A stretch of DNA of 64,000 bases from CALBRZ01 sp964511065. GTDB taxonomy: Bacteria; Planctomycetota; Planctomycetia; Pirellulales; S012-138. The notes below the pieces were generated by a model. The model had not been told where the DNA came from. It made no database searches and saw nothing but the letters and a program-made list of their open reading frames with translations. This document shows positions 26,797-35,343 of the stretch, in pieces; the first letter of the stretch is position 1, and each line of letters begins with the position of its first letter. The stretch is from assembly GCA_964511065.1 (NCBI GenBank), contig CAZEEG010000017.1, forward strand, positions 1-64,000. The letters run 5' to 3'. Both the position numbers and the translations under genes were made by a program.

Positions 26797-28980
26797 TTAC
26801 GGTCCAGCGGCAATGGGGTCGCCTGCGAGGCGATCTCCGCGATGGTGGCCGCCTCTGGCCGCCTGCTGTTCATCCCCTGGCTGGGGAACCGCGGCGGCGG
26901 GCGGGGTGGAGGGGGCCGGTTCTTCGCCCGCCACCGCCTCGGGTGGCACGTTCCGCTTGGTCCACTCGGCCAAGTCGACGACGGTCTGATTTACGCTGGG
27001 GGACATGTAGTCGAACACCACGCGCGGATACACACCAAGCAAAATCGCCAGGGCTAACAGCGGGACCGCGATCAGCTTCTCGCGGTAGGTCATCGGGGTG
27101 ATCGCCTCGGCGTGGGGGCCTTTGTACTCAGGCCCCAGGTAGACACGCTGCAGGGTCCACAGGATGTAGCCGGCCGTGAGGATCACTACAAACGCGGAAA
27201 TCACCGCCAGCACCTTGCTGAAATTCCAGGCCGCCAGGGTGACAAACACTTCGCCCCAGAAACCGCACAGACCCGGCAAGCCCAAGGCCGCAAAGAAGAT
27301 CACCACCGACATCCCACTGTAGACCGGCATCTTGCCGAACAGGCCGCCGAACTCGTCCAGGTTGCGGTGGTGAACCCGGTCGTAGATCACACCCACCATA
27401 AAGAACATGCCAGCCGAGCTGATGCCGTGGGCAACCATCTGGAACATGGCGCCGTTCATGCCCAGCGACCAGTAGTCGGGATTGTAGATGGTGTCGGCCA
27501 TGGCACTCCACACGCCAAAGCCCAAAATCACGTAACCCATGTGGCTGACGGAGCTATAAGCGACCAGCCGCTTGAAATCCTTTTGGGCCATCGCGGCAAA
27601 TGCCCCGTACACCATGCTGAGCACGCCAATGAAGCACACCAGCCACGCCAAGGTGTAGCCGGCACCAGGGCAGATCGGGTAGCAGATGCGGATGATGCCG
27701 TAACCGCCCAGCTTGAGCAGGATTCCCGCCAGCAACATCGAGATGGGCGTGGGGGCTTCCACGTGGGCATCGGGAAGCCAGGTATGCACGGGCACCGCTG
27801 GCACCTTGATCACGAAGCCGATGAACAACAGCAGGAAGGCCCAGGTCTGCAACTCCGCGCCGAGGATCTCTCGCCGGAACAAATCGGTGTGCTGACCCAG
27901 CGAAGCCAACGCCATCAAGTTGAATGTATGGACAGGCTCGTTGGGGTTGGGTACTGCGATCTCAAACGACTGCCCGGCGGCGATCGCGCCCACCTCGCTG
28001 CCCTCAGCCTGGAAAAGGGAGCTCACCTGCTCATCGCCGTTGATGGCCTCGGCCAGGTCGCGGCCGCGGGCACCAGGCGGAACGCTGACCGTAAGCGCCT
28101 TGGTTTCGCCGTTGTCGCTCCACGACACGCTGGGTTCCTCACCCTCACCTTCTACCAGCGAAACCTGCACGGTGCTGAAAGAACGCCGGCTCAGGTCGTA
28201 CTCCTGGGCCGCTTCGCCCACGGGGGCAAACGTTGCAGGCCGCAGCGAGCGGATGGTGAGCAGGGCCTGGTCGTTGTTGCCGGTGAGTACCCCCTGGGCT
28301 TGAACCCGATCGAGGGTATCGTCCGCGAGGTGCAGATCGGCCCAGGCCACGTTGGCGGCGGAATTGCGGTGCAGTTCGTTGAGGTCGCTATTGAAGTACA
28401 GCATCAGGATAGCGACCAGCATGAACACGCCGCCCAGCAGCGTGTACAGGAAGAACTTGATGGCGGCGTACTCCCGCCGGGGGCCGCCCCACACGCCGAT
28501 GAGGAAGTACATCGGCAGCAGCATGACCTCCCAGAACAGGAAGAACAGGAAGAAATCGAGCGCCAGAAAGACGCCCAGCACGCCGGTTTCCAGGATCAGG
28601 AACAGGATGCAGTATGCCTTCACTTGCCGATCGATGTTCCAACTGGCCAGCATCGAGAGCACAAACAAGAAGCTCGTCAGTAATACCAGCGGCAGGCTGA
28701 TGCCATCGACGCCCAACAGGTAATAGATGTTGAACGAGGGGATCCAATCCAGGTTCACCACGTTCTGCATCTGGGCCAGCCCCATCTCAAATCGCGACGT
28801 TTCGCCGCCCGAGGTATCGGGCAGGGCCATGTAGACCGTCAGCAGGAACACCACCACGGTGAACGCCAGCGACAAGGCCTTGGCCGAGTCGGGCTTGTCC
28901 TTGGGGCAGAACAATGCCACGGCCAAGGCACCCAGGGCAGGAAGAAAAATTACCAGGCTCAATAACAAGGCGTAGGACAT
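26797..28980 (-). CDS. nuoM: NADH-quinone oxidoreductase subunit M (antiporter-like)
   Basis: A 727-residue membrane subunit of complex I. It has the channel Glu151 in LFFLFWEVMLLPMYF, Lys392 in FVIKVPAVPVHTWLPDAHVEAPT, and the QKDFKRLVAYSSVSHMGY segment of the second half-channel. Standard NuoM is about 500 residues. Here a hydrophilic domain of about 150 residues (200-350) is inserted between membrane helices, and there is a disordered His/Pro/Gly tail after about residue 690. The ATG at 28980 gives the normal first helix. It lies between nuoL and nuoN and is expected to be co-transcribed with them. Confidence 0.94.
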   Translation of the reverse strand: MSYALLLSLVIFLPALGALAVALFCPKDKPDSAKALSLAFTVVVFLLTVYMALPDTSGGETSRFEMGLAQMQNVVNLDWIPSFNIYYLLGVDGISLPLVLLTSFLFVLSMLASWNIDRQVKAYCILFLILETGVLGVFLALDFFLFFLFWEVMLLPMYFLIGVWGGPRREYAAIKFFLYTLLGGVFMLVAILMLYFNSDLNELHRNSAANVAWADLHLADDTLDRVQAQGVLTGNNDQALLTIRSLRPATFAPVGEAAQEYDLSRRSFSTVQVSLVEGEGEEPSVSWSDNGETKALTVSVPPGARGRDLAEAINGDEQVSSLFQAEGSEVGAIAAGQSFEIAVPNPNEPVHTFNLMALASLGQHTDLFRREILGAELQTWAFLLLFIGFVIKVPAVPVHTWLPDAHVEAPTPISMLLAGILLKLGGYGIIRICYPICPGAGYTLAWLVCFIGVLSMVYGAFAAMAQKDFKRLVAYSSVSHMGYVILGFGVWSAMADTIYNPDYWSLGMNGAMFQMVAHGISSAGMFFMVGVIYDRVHHRNLDEFGGLFGKMPVYSGMSVVIFFAALGLPGLCGFWGEVFVTLAAWNFSKVLAVISAFVVILTAGYILWTLQRVYLGPEYKGPHAEAITPMTYREKLIAVPLLALAILLGVYPRVVFDYMSPSVNQTVVDLAEWTKRNVPPEAVAGEEPAPSTPPAAAVPQPGDEQQAARGGHHRGDRLAGDPIAAGP

Positions 28981-29158
28981 GGCTCAATGGTTCTCGCGGC
29001 TTGTCCCGATCGGTTTAGTGTGTTCGTCGGATTGCAGCGTTCGCAGTTTGCAAACGCTGCCGGCGGCTCTTCTGCCGGGCGGTTCGTTCTTGTTTGGTCG
29101 TTGTTGCTTACTTAAGGGGGGGCCAGATTCATCAGCAGCGTGCGGCCGTCATCCTGAC

Positions 29159-29917
29159 CTAGCGGGCTGCGGAACTGGTGGTATACATGCTGATGAGCAC
29201 AAACAGCACCAGGGTTCCCACAATGATGAACAGCACGTATTGGCGCAGGTTGCCGGTTTGTACTCCCCGGATGCGGTTGGCGATGGCATAGGTCCAGCCG
29301 CCGACCAGGTTGACGATGCCATCGACCAGCCCGCGGTCAAAGTTGTCGTTCCAGCGGGCAAGCCGCAGGGTGCAGATCGCACAGCCGTCGATGATGCGGT
29401 CGATCACGTTGCGATCGAATGCGGCCACAACCCGCGAGAAGAACAAGGTCGGCTGCACGAAGACGGCATCGTACAACTCGTCGAAATACCACTTGTTTCG
29501 CAGGAACGTGTACACGGGGGCGAACTGCCGCCGGGCGTCGTCGGCATTGATCAGCCGCAGGCCATACATCAGCGTGGCCAGCAGAAAGCCGCCCAGTGCC
29601 GTGGCGGAAGCCACCAGCGTAGCCGTGAGGCCGAAGCGGACGTGCGACTCATGCTCGGCCGGGTGCGTGACGTTGACCAGCAACCCTGTGCCAGCCCCGA
29701 CGTGCGTGGAAAGCGGATGCGCCTGTTCCAGAAGCGGTTCCACCCCCCAGCCGCCGATGCCGGGCAGAAAGCCCGGTACGTTCCAGGCGACCGTCACGGC
29801 CAGGAACGCCAGGATCAGCAGCGGTCCGGTCATCACGCGCGGCGACTCATGGGCGTGGTCGTAGCGGTGCTTGTCGCGCGGCTCGCCGGCAAAGGTCATG
29901 TACCACAGCCGGAACAT
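29159..29917 (-). CDS. nuoL: NuoL, C-terminal part (after in-frame stop)
   Basis: These 252 residues continue NuoL. They start MFRLWYMTFAGEPRD, which matches the loop and helix that normally follow ..TAFY in NuoL, and include the long lateral amphipathic helix region and the last membrane helix (VLFIIVGTLVLFVLISMYT). The ATG directly follows the TAA of the upstream part, in the same frame and without a ribosome binding site. The two parts were therefore one gene, broken by a single codon. If translated at all, this part would depend on readthrough or re-initiation. Confidence 0.8.
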   Translation of the reverse strand: MFRLWYMTFAGEPRDKHRYDHAHESPRVMTGPLLILAFLAVTVAWNVPGFLPGIGGWGVEPLLEQAHPLSTHVGAGTGLLVNVTHPAEHESHVRFGLTATLVASATALGGFLLATLMYGLRLINADDARRQFAPVYTFLRNKWYFDELYDAVFVQPTLFFSRVVAAFDRNVIDRIIDGCAICTLRLARWNDNFDRGLVDGIVNLVGGWTYAIANRIRGVQTGNLRQYVLFIIVGTLVLFVLISMYTTSSAAR

Positions 29918-31723
29918 TTAAATCGCGGTGTTGGACGCCCCGGCCGCAGCCACGTAGAAGAAAAATGCATACGTGGTGTTCGTATCGGCAATCAGCATCG
30001 AGTGCGCGATGTTGTAGTCCTTGGAATAAAAGCCGCTAAGCAGCGGAGCACCGGCAATCGCCAGGCAGCCCACCAGCATGGTATAGGCCGTGATCGGCAT
30101 CTTCTTGCGAAGGCCGCCCATCAGCGGCATTTCGTTGGTATGGACCGCGTGAATCACCGAGCCGGAACACAAAAACAGCAGGCTCTTGAAGAACGCGTGC
30201 GTTACCAGGTGGAACAACCCGGCCAGCCAGCCACCGATGCCCAGGGCGAGCATCATGTAGCCCAGCTGCGAAATCGTGGAATAGGCGAGCACGCGCTTGA
30301 TGTCGGTGGCGGTGATGGCGATGGTTGCGGCCATGAACAGCGTGATGCCGCCAATGAACGCAATCACCAGCAGCACCTCGGGCGTGAATGCCGGAAAGAA
30401 TCGCCCTACCAGGTAAACGCCGGCTGCCACCATCGTTGCCGAGTGGACCAGGGCGGAAACAGGCGTGGGACCTTCCATCGCATCGGGCAACCAGGTGTGC
30501 AGCGGGAACTGCGCACTCTTGCCCACGCAACCGCAAAATACGCCCAGCCCGGCCACGATCAGCAGCCAATAACCGTGCGGCGTACCTTCGGTTTGGCGCC
30601 AATCGCCATCAGCGGCAGTTTTGGATGCGATTTCGCTGCGGGCGTCGTCCACGCGAAGGATGCCGTCGTCGGTATGATCGGCCAGCACCGCACGCACGCC
30701 CTCGGGATTGCCGGCGGCCACCATGCCAGCAGGTACGCCCAGTTCGCCGTGCCGATCGGGATGGCGAACCTGGGTGAAGATACCCTCGGCCACCACGTCC
30801 CCCGTTTCCGGGTTGACCGTATCGCCGAAGTTGAACGTGCCCAGGCTGCCCCAGAGGGCCATCAGGCCGATGATGAAACCGAAGTCACCCACGCGGTTGA
30901 CGATGAACGCCTTGTTGGCCGCGTTCGAGGCGCTTTTGCGTTCGATGTAAAAGCCGATCAGGAAGTAGGAGCAGATGCCCACCAGTTCCCAAAACACGAA
31001 CACCATCAGCACGTTGCCGGCGATGACCAGGCCCAGCATGCTGAAGCAGAACAGCGACAGGTATTGAAAGAACCGGTAGTACCGCCCGGGGCGATGCAGA
31101 TGCTGGCCGTTGGAGAGCGTGACTTCGTGATCGGTGATGTCATGCAACTCATCGTGCATGTAGCCCATCGCGTAAAAATGGATGCACGTGGCGATTAGTG
31201 TCACCATGACGAACATCAGCACGGTCAGGGCGTCGATGTAGTAGCCGATTCCCATCTCGGGCAAGCCGGGAGGGCTGACCGTATACCACATGCCGGAAAC
31301 GGCCACTTTCTCGGGGAGCCCGTGCCCCGCGGCATGATGGCCTTCGGTGCTATGGCCGCCGGCGCCGGGGGCGCTGTGAGTAGCTGTCTCACCGGCGTGC
31401 TGGTCGCCGGGTGCGGCGGCCAGGCTGGCGACCAGTTGCACGCCCGGAATGCCAGATGCTTCGGGGCTGGCCGTGGCAACCGCCGCTGATGGCGTAGCGG
31501 CCGCGTGAGCTGCTGGCTTGTCGGTATTGCCGATCCAGATGGCCAGGCTGACGACCGAAAGAATGAACGAGCCCAGGATAGCGGCAGCGGCGACATGGCC
31601 TCCCAGCACACCGTGTTTGCCCAACCGGGGGCCGAAGAACACGATGACGGCAAACGACAGCAGGGGAAGCAACCAGGCAGTCCCCAGCAGCGACGGCAGC
31701 AAATCCAGCGCGGTGTTGGTCAT
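29918..31723 (-). CDS. nuoL: NuoL, N-terminal part (ends at premature TAA)
   Basis: These 601 residues hold the antiporter core of complex I subunit L: Glu246 in VFVFWELVGICSYFLIGFY, KAFIVNRVGDFGF, GKSAQFPLHTWLPDAMEGPT and ATDIKRVLAYSTISQLGY. The frame ends at TAA (29918-29920), where a Tyr codon (TAC or TAT) is expected, and NuoL continues in the same frame (29159-29917). Two hydrophilic insertions are present (about residues 66-150, Ala/His-rich, and 305-385). The ATG at 31723 overlaps the TGA of nuoK by one base. Joined, the protein would be about 854 residues, well above the usual 610-660. Confidence 0.88.
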   Translation of the reverse strand: MTNTALDLLPSLLGTAWLLPLLSFAVIVFFGPRLGKHGVLGGHVAAAAILGSFILSVVSLAIWIGNTDKPAAHAAATPSAAVATASPEASGIPGVQLVASLAAAPGDQHAGETATHSAPGAGGHSTEGHHAAGHGLPEKVAVSGMWYTVSPPGLPEMGIGYYIDALTVLMFVMVTLIATCIHFYAMGYMHDELHDITDHEVTLSNGQHLHRPGRYYRFFQYLSLFCFSMLGLVIAGNVLMVFVFWELVGICSYFLIGFYIERKSASNAANKAFIVNRVGDFGFIIGLMALWGSLGTFNFGDTVNPETGDVVAEGIFTQVRHPDRHGELGVPAGMVAAGNPEGVRAVLADHTDDGILRVDDARSEIASKTAADGDWRQTEGTPHGYWLLIVAGLGVFCGCVGKSAQFPLHTWLPDAMEGPTPVSALVHSATMVAAGVYLVGRFFPAFTPEVLLVIAFIGGITLFMAATIAITATDIKRVLAYSTISQLGYMMLALGIGGWLAGLFHLVTHAFFKSLLFLCSGSVIHAVHTNEMPLMGGLRKKMPITAYTMLVGCLAIAGAPLLSGFYSKDYNIAHSMLIADTNTTYAFFFYVAAAGASNTAI

Positions 31724-32067
31724 CAGCCTTGCAACTCGTCTGCCTGATCGACGTCGATCGTCGAAAAGTTGTTGTAAAAGTTCAGTGCAATCGCCAGGGC
31801 CACGGCTGCCTCAGCCGCGGCCAGCACAATGACAAAGAGCGAAATCAATTGTCCATCGAGCCCCAGGGCCCGGTTGGGATCGGCCTGCAGATAGCGGCTA
31901 CTGAAGGCGACGAAATTGACATTGGCGCCGTTGAGCACCAACTCGATCCCCATCAGGATGCCCAGCGCATTGCGCTTGGTCGCCATGCAGACGGCACCGC
32001 ACACGAACAGGACCGCTCCCACGGCCATGTAGTGCGCCACCCCCACTGGCTCGGTTAACAGATTCAC
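31723..32067 (-). CDS. nuoK: NADH-quinone oxidoreductase subunit K
   Basis: A 114-residue, three-helix membrane subunit of complex I. It contains the two conserved membrane Glu residues, in GIELVLNGANVNF and AAAEAAVALAI, which form part of the proton path near subunit J. The start is GTG at 32067, with GGGAG nine bases upstream and the family N-terminus (NLLTEPVGVAHYMAVG); a TTG at 32088 is a weaker choice. Its stop overlaps the nuoL start. Confidence 0.93.
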   Translation of the reverse strand: MNLLTEPVGVAHYMAVGAVLFVCGAVCMATKRNALGILMGIELVLNGANVNFVAFSSRYLQADPNRALGLDGQLISLFVIVLAAAEAAVALAIALNFYNNFSTIDVDQADELQG

Positions 32068-32076
32068 GGTCGATCG

Positions 32077-32081
32077 CTCCC
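32077..32081 (-). promoter_or_regulatory. Shine-Dalgarno site that fixes the nuoK start
   Basis: GGGAG on the minus strand lies nine bases before the GTG at 32067. It decides for GTG over the in-frame TTG at 32088, which would place the site inside the gene. Confidence 0.6.
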
Positions 32082-32311
32082 TGGCCAAGGCCGCTGGGGT
32101 GTGGCGAGATGGCCCACCGCCTGCGGCATCGACCTGTTGCCTTATTGCTTTGTGTTGCGCCTGCCTGTCCGCCAGAGGTGCAGCTATGAGGGGAGACGTT
32201 TCCCTCTGCTACCTCAGCGATTGCCCTGTTCCTTCCCTCCCCCGATTGGCCCCCCGCCTTGTTTGGTTGGTGTGTCGCGATGGACGATGGATGTGCCTGG
32301 CTGTACGCCGT

Positions 32312-33211
32312 TCAGCCATGGCCCGAGGTGTCGCCGGGAGAACCGGCTTGGACTCGTTTCTTGGTTCGGGCCAGGTAGGCCGCTCCCACCAGTACCACCA
32401 GCAGATGGACCGACACGATTTCAAATGGCAGTAGGTACCCGGAATTTCCCCCTTGTCCGGCCCCACCCACATCGGGCCGAGCCCCCAGCAGCGCCAGCCC
32501 AATCCCGCTGGCTCGCTCGTCGGTGCGCGGGTAGCGCCGGGCCAGGCGCACTTCGTCACCATCGCTCACCAGGGCCGAGCCGGTGCTTCCCTCGGGCAAG
32601 GCGGCGATCAGATATTCGTTGAAGCGAGGTTCCTGGTTGAGGTATTCCACCCATTGGGCCGCGGTTGGGAGTGCTGCGCCACCCTCAGGGTAAAACACGA
32701 GGCGATCTCCACTCGCAGGTTCGTCTTGAAAGCGGATCACCGTGCGATCCCAAGGGTCGCCATTGGGCTGGTTCGGCTCCTTGGCTTGCACGATCACGGT
32801 GCCTTCGAGCCCGTTGGCGGCCACGGTGGCCCCCCAAGGATTGGGCAGTGGCGCCGCTCGCCAGTCCTCAACGGTAAATGCCACCTGCAACAGCAGGGCC
32901 AAGAGTGAACCGCCGACAATGGCCCCCAGCACCCATTCGCCGCCGCTGGTTCGCATGGAGACAAAGGGCCCTTGCGCGGTGAGCATCACCCCGAACACCA
33001 GCAGCACGAGTGTGCCGCCCACGTAGATCATCAGTTGCATGGCGCCGACAAAGACGGCATCGGCCAGGAAGAACAGGCCCGCCGTGGCGCCCAGGGAAAG
33101 GATCAGGTAAAACGCCATGCGGACGATGTTGCTCGACACCACCACCGCCACGGCAAACGTACACGTGACCAGCCCAAACAACAGAAACAGGACACTGTGC
33201 CAATTGATCAC
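32312..33211 (-). CDS. nuoJ: NADH-quinone oxidoreductase subunit J
   Basis: A 299-residue complex I subunit. The first four helices are standard (MINWHSVLFLLFGLVTC, then GATAGLFFLADAVFVGAMQLMIYVGGTLVLLVFGVML), and the last helix is LPFEIVSVHLLVVLVGAAYLA. Between them, about residues 115-255, lies a hydrophilic insertion with no membrane character, which explains why the protein is far longer than the usual 170-200. The GTG start at 33211 overlaps the nuoH TGA in GTGA, so translation is coupled. No nuoI lies between nuoH and nuoJ. Confidence 0.9.
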   Translation of the reverse strand: MINWHSVLFLLFGLVTCTFAVAVVVSSNIVRMAFYLILSLGATAGLFFLADAVFVGAMQLMIYVGGTLVLLVFGVMLTAQGPFVSMRTSGGEWVLGAIVGGSLLALLLQVAFTVEDWRAAPLPNPWGATVAANGLEGTVIVQAKEPNQPNGDPWDRTVIRFQDEPASGDRLVFYPEGGAALPTAAQWVEYLNQEPRFNEYLIAALPEGSTGSALVSDGDEVRLARRYPRTDERASGIGLALLGARPDVGGAGQGGNSGYLLPFEIVSVHLLVVLVGAAYLARTKKRVQAGSPGDTSGHG

Positions 33212-34635
33212 GGGCGGGCCTCCAGAGCAGCGGCGTCCGCGAGACGCCGGGCCATGCGTGGAACATCGGCCGTGGAACCGTTACCTCCGTCGCCAAGTGG
33301 AACCGTCCCTTGCACCCCGAGGGCCGGAGCCGCATCGGTCGGTGCCCTGTTGGCCGGCTCTACGTCGGCCGGATCTCGGTCGGCCCTGGGGCGGGCAGCT
33401 GGCGCCGCGGCTTCCCATGACGCGGGCGGGGACATTGCGGCGGCTCTTGAGGGCTGCTGGCCGCCGATCATCCCGGCCTGCATAGGCGGCCGGATGAAGG
33501 TTTCCGACTGGTCGCGAACGGCGCCGTAGGGCTGGGCCGGGGCGAAGATCAAACCGCCGGGCACAAAGTAGCTCCAGATGGTTGCGCCCAGGAAGGTGAA
33601 GCAAACGATCGGCATGCAGTATTTCAGGCAAGTCTTCATCACCTGGTCGATGCGGAGTCGCGGCAGCGTCCAGCGTACCCACATCATCACCGTTACCAGG
33701 ATCACACTCTTGAAGATGAAATTGGCTACGCCGGCCACGTTCGCGAGGAAACCGCCCCAATGGAAAGGCTCGCCGCGGCTTTGGTACGCGAGCGGTTCCA
33801 GAATCGGGATCGGCCCGTTCCAGGCCCCCAGGAACAGCACGACGCCCACCCCGCTGACCAGGAACATCGAACCGTACTCGGCCATGAAGAAGAAACTCCA
33901 CCGCAGGCCGGAGTACTCGGTATGGAAACCGGCCACCAGTTCGCTTTCGGCCTCAGCCAGGTCGAACGGGGCACGGTTCACGCTGGCCGTCGCACAGGTG
34001 AAGAACACCCAGAAAGTGATGAAGGTGAACGGGTCGTGAAATAAAAACCAGTTGGTGAACCAACCTCGCTGCATGTCGCCAATGGCCGAAAGGTCCATTG
34101 TCCCGGCGACCACCACCGGCACGATCACCGACAGCCCCAGCGGCACTTCGTAACTGACCACCTGAGCCGCTTCGCGCATGCCGCCAAACAGCGACCACTT
34201 GGAGCCCGAGGCATACCCGGCCAGGATCACGCCAAAGACTTCCAACCCCAGCAGGGCCAGGAGCAGAAAGGCGCCGATCGTGGTGGCGATGGCATTCCAG
34301 CCGCTGGCAAACGGCAGCACCATGAAGGCCGCGTACGAGGCGCAAAAACTGATGTAGGGAGCCATGCGGAAGAGCATTCCGTCGGCGCCCTTGGGCATGG
34401 TGTCTTCTTTGGAGAGCAGTTTGAGTCCGTCGGCCAGGGTCTGGAGCCAACCGAATTTGCCGCCGACCCGCGTGGGGCCCAGGCGGTCCTGGATACGGCC
34501 GCAAACTTTGCGCTCCTGCCAAATAAAGAACAGGGCGCCGACTGCGATCACGTTGATCAGCAAGAAGGCGTGCAGCAGCGCGGCCAGCGTATAGGCTAGC
34601 CATTCCGGCATGTAGAGCGACAGATGTTCCGCCAC
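33208..34635 (-). CDS. nuoH: NADH-quinone oxidoreductase subunit H
   Basis: A 475-residue complex I subunit at the quinone-binding junction. Conserved segments are QDRLGPTRVGGKFGWLQTLADGLKLLSKED, GSKWSLFGGMREAAQVVSYEVPLGL and NRAPFDLAEAESELVAGFHTEYSG. After the last helix (about residue 385) there is a Pro/Ala/Arg-rich extension of about 90 residues not seen in typical NuoH. The start is GTG at 34635 with AGGAA upstream. It is the first gene of the H-J-K-L-M-N operon. Confidence 0.94.
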   Translation of the reverse strand: MAEHLSLYMPEWLAYTLAALLHAFLLINVIAVGALFFIWQERKVCGRIQDRLGPTRVGGKFGWLQTLADGLKLLSKEDTMPKGADGMLFRMAPYISFCASYAAFMVLPFASGWNAIATTIGAFLLLALLGLEVFGVILAGYASGSKWSLFGGMREAAQVVSYEVPLGLSVIVPVVVAGTMDLSAIGDMQRGWFTNWFLFHDPFTFITFWVFFTCATASVNRAPFDLAEAESELVAGFHTEYSGLRWSFFFMAEYGSMFLVSGVGVVLFLGAWNGPIPILEPLAYQSRGEPFHWGGFLANVAGVANFIFKSVILVTVMMWVRWTLPRLRIDQVMKTCLKYCMPIVCFTFLGATIWSYFVPGGLIFAPAQPYGAVRDQSETFIRPPMQAGMIGGQQPSRAAAMSPPASWEAAAPAARPRADRDPADVEPANRAPTDAAPALGVQGTVPLGDGGNGSTADVPRMARRLADAAALEARP

Positions 34636-35343
34636 CGCCAGTTCCTATCCGGCGCCGGTGCCGATGGATTCCGCACCCGGAAACTGTACCGCTACCGGCA
34701 GAGTATGTCGGACGATTCGCGACCCAATGAGGCCCGTGAAATATGGCACAAGCTCTAGGGGGGATTCAATACCCCCATCAGAGGGGTTTTGTTCGCGGAT
34801 TCCCCCTGGCGAACAGCCACGGACATAGCCCGCTCGTCCGCTCCAACCGCCGTACCTATCACGGTTTCATTGGCTCGCCCCGCGTACCCAATGAAAGCCA
34901 AACTCGCCCAGCGTTCCAAACCTGTGTGTCTGGTCGTGGGCAACGCTGCGGGCGATCCACACCAGAGCGTAACGCTCCAAAGGGTGGATTTTCCGCGCCG
35001 GGCATTTCAACATGCCGGGGGCCCGATCGCAACTATCTATTGAACAAAATGCAGCAAACTCCCAGTGGTGGGGGGCTACGAACTGCCTATTGGCCGGATG
35101 AGGGAATTTGGCAAACCCAAAGGCCGGCACGGATCGCAGACTGGCGCAGCTCCCCGATTGTGCCCTGGCCGCTGGCCCTCTACGATGAAGCGTGCCGCAA
35201 TCAGCCGACAAGGTGAAGGCGGTATTTCCATTGGCCCGGCACGCTACGGTTGGGCCGTGGCCACGCTTTGGACCAACTCCTCGCCGCTGCTTCGCAAGCG
35301 GTGGCGAGGGGAAACTGTTTACTACGTCTGCTCCCAGGAACTC
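34636..35343. other. Divergent region between nuoH and the oxidoreductase
   Basis: This 708-base region must hold the nuo promoter on the minus strand. It contains the alternative hairpins at 34758-34793 (listed separately). Open frames here lack motifs and good starts. I could not pick a convincing promoter. Confidence 0.45.
34758..34793 (+). terminator. Possible terminator or attenuator with competing stem
   Basis: On the plus strand CCCC (within 34772-34776) can pair with GGGG (34783-34786) across a 6-7-base loop, followed by TTTTGTT, a small intrinsic-terminator shape. The run of six G at 34758-34763 just upstream could pair with the same C run instead. The two pairings exclude each other, as in attenuators. 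It lies 550 bases before the oxidoreductase start. Confidence 0.35.

Noticed and set aside
28979..31198. Plus-strand frame of 739 codons across nuoL
   Set aside because: Antisense to a recognisable complex I gene; the translation is His/Gln/Arg-rich without domains. The similar frame at 27112-28683 across nuoM is rejected for the same reason.
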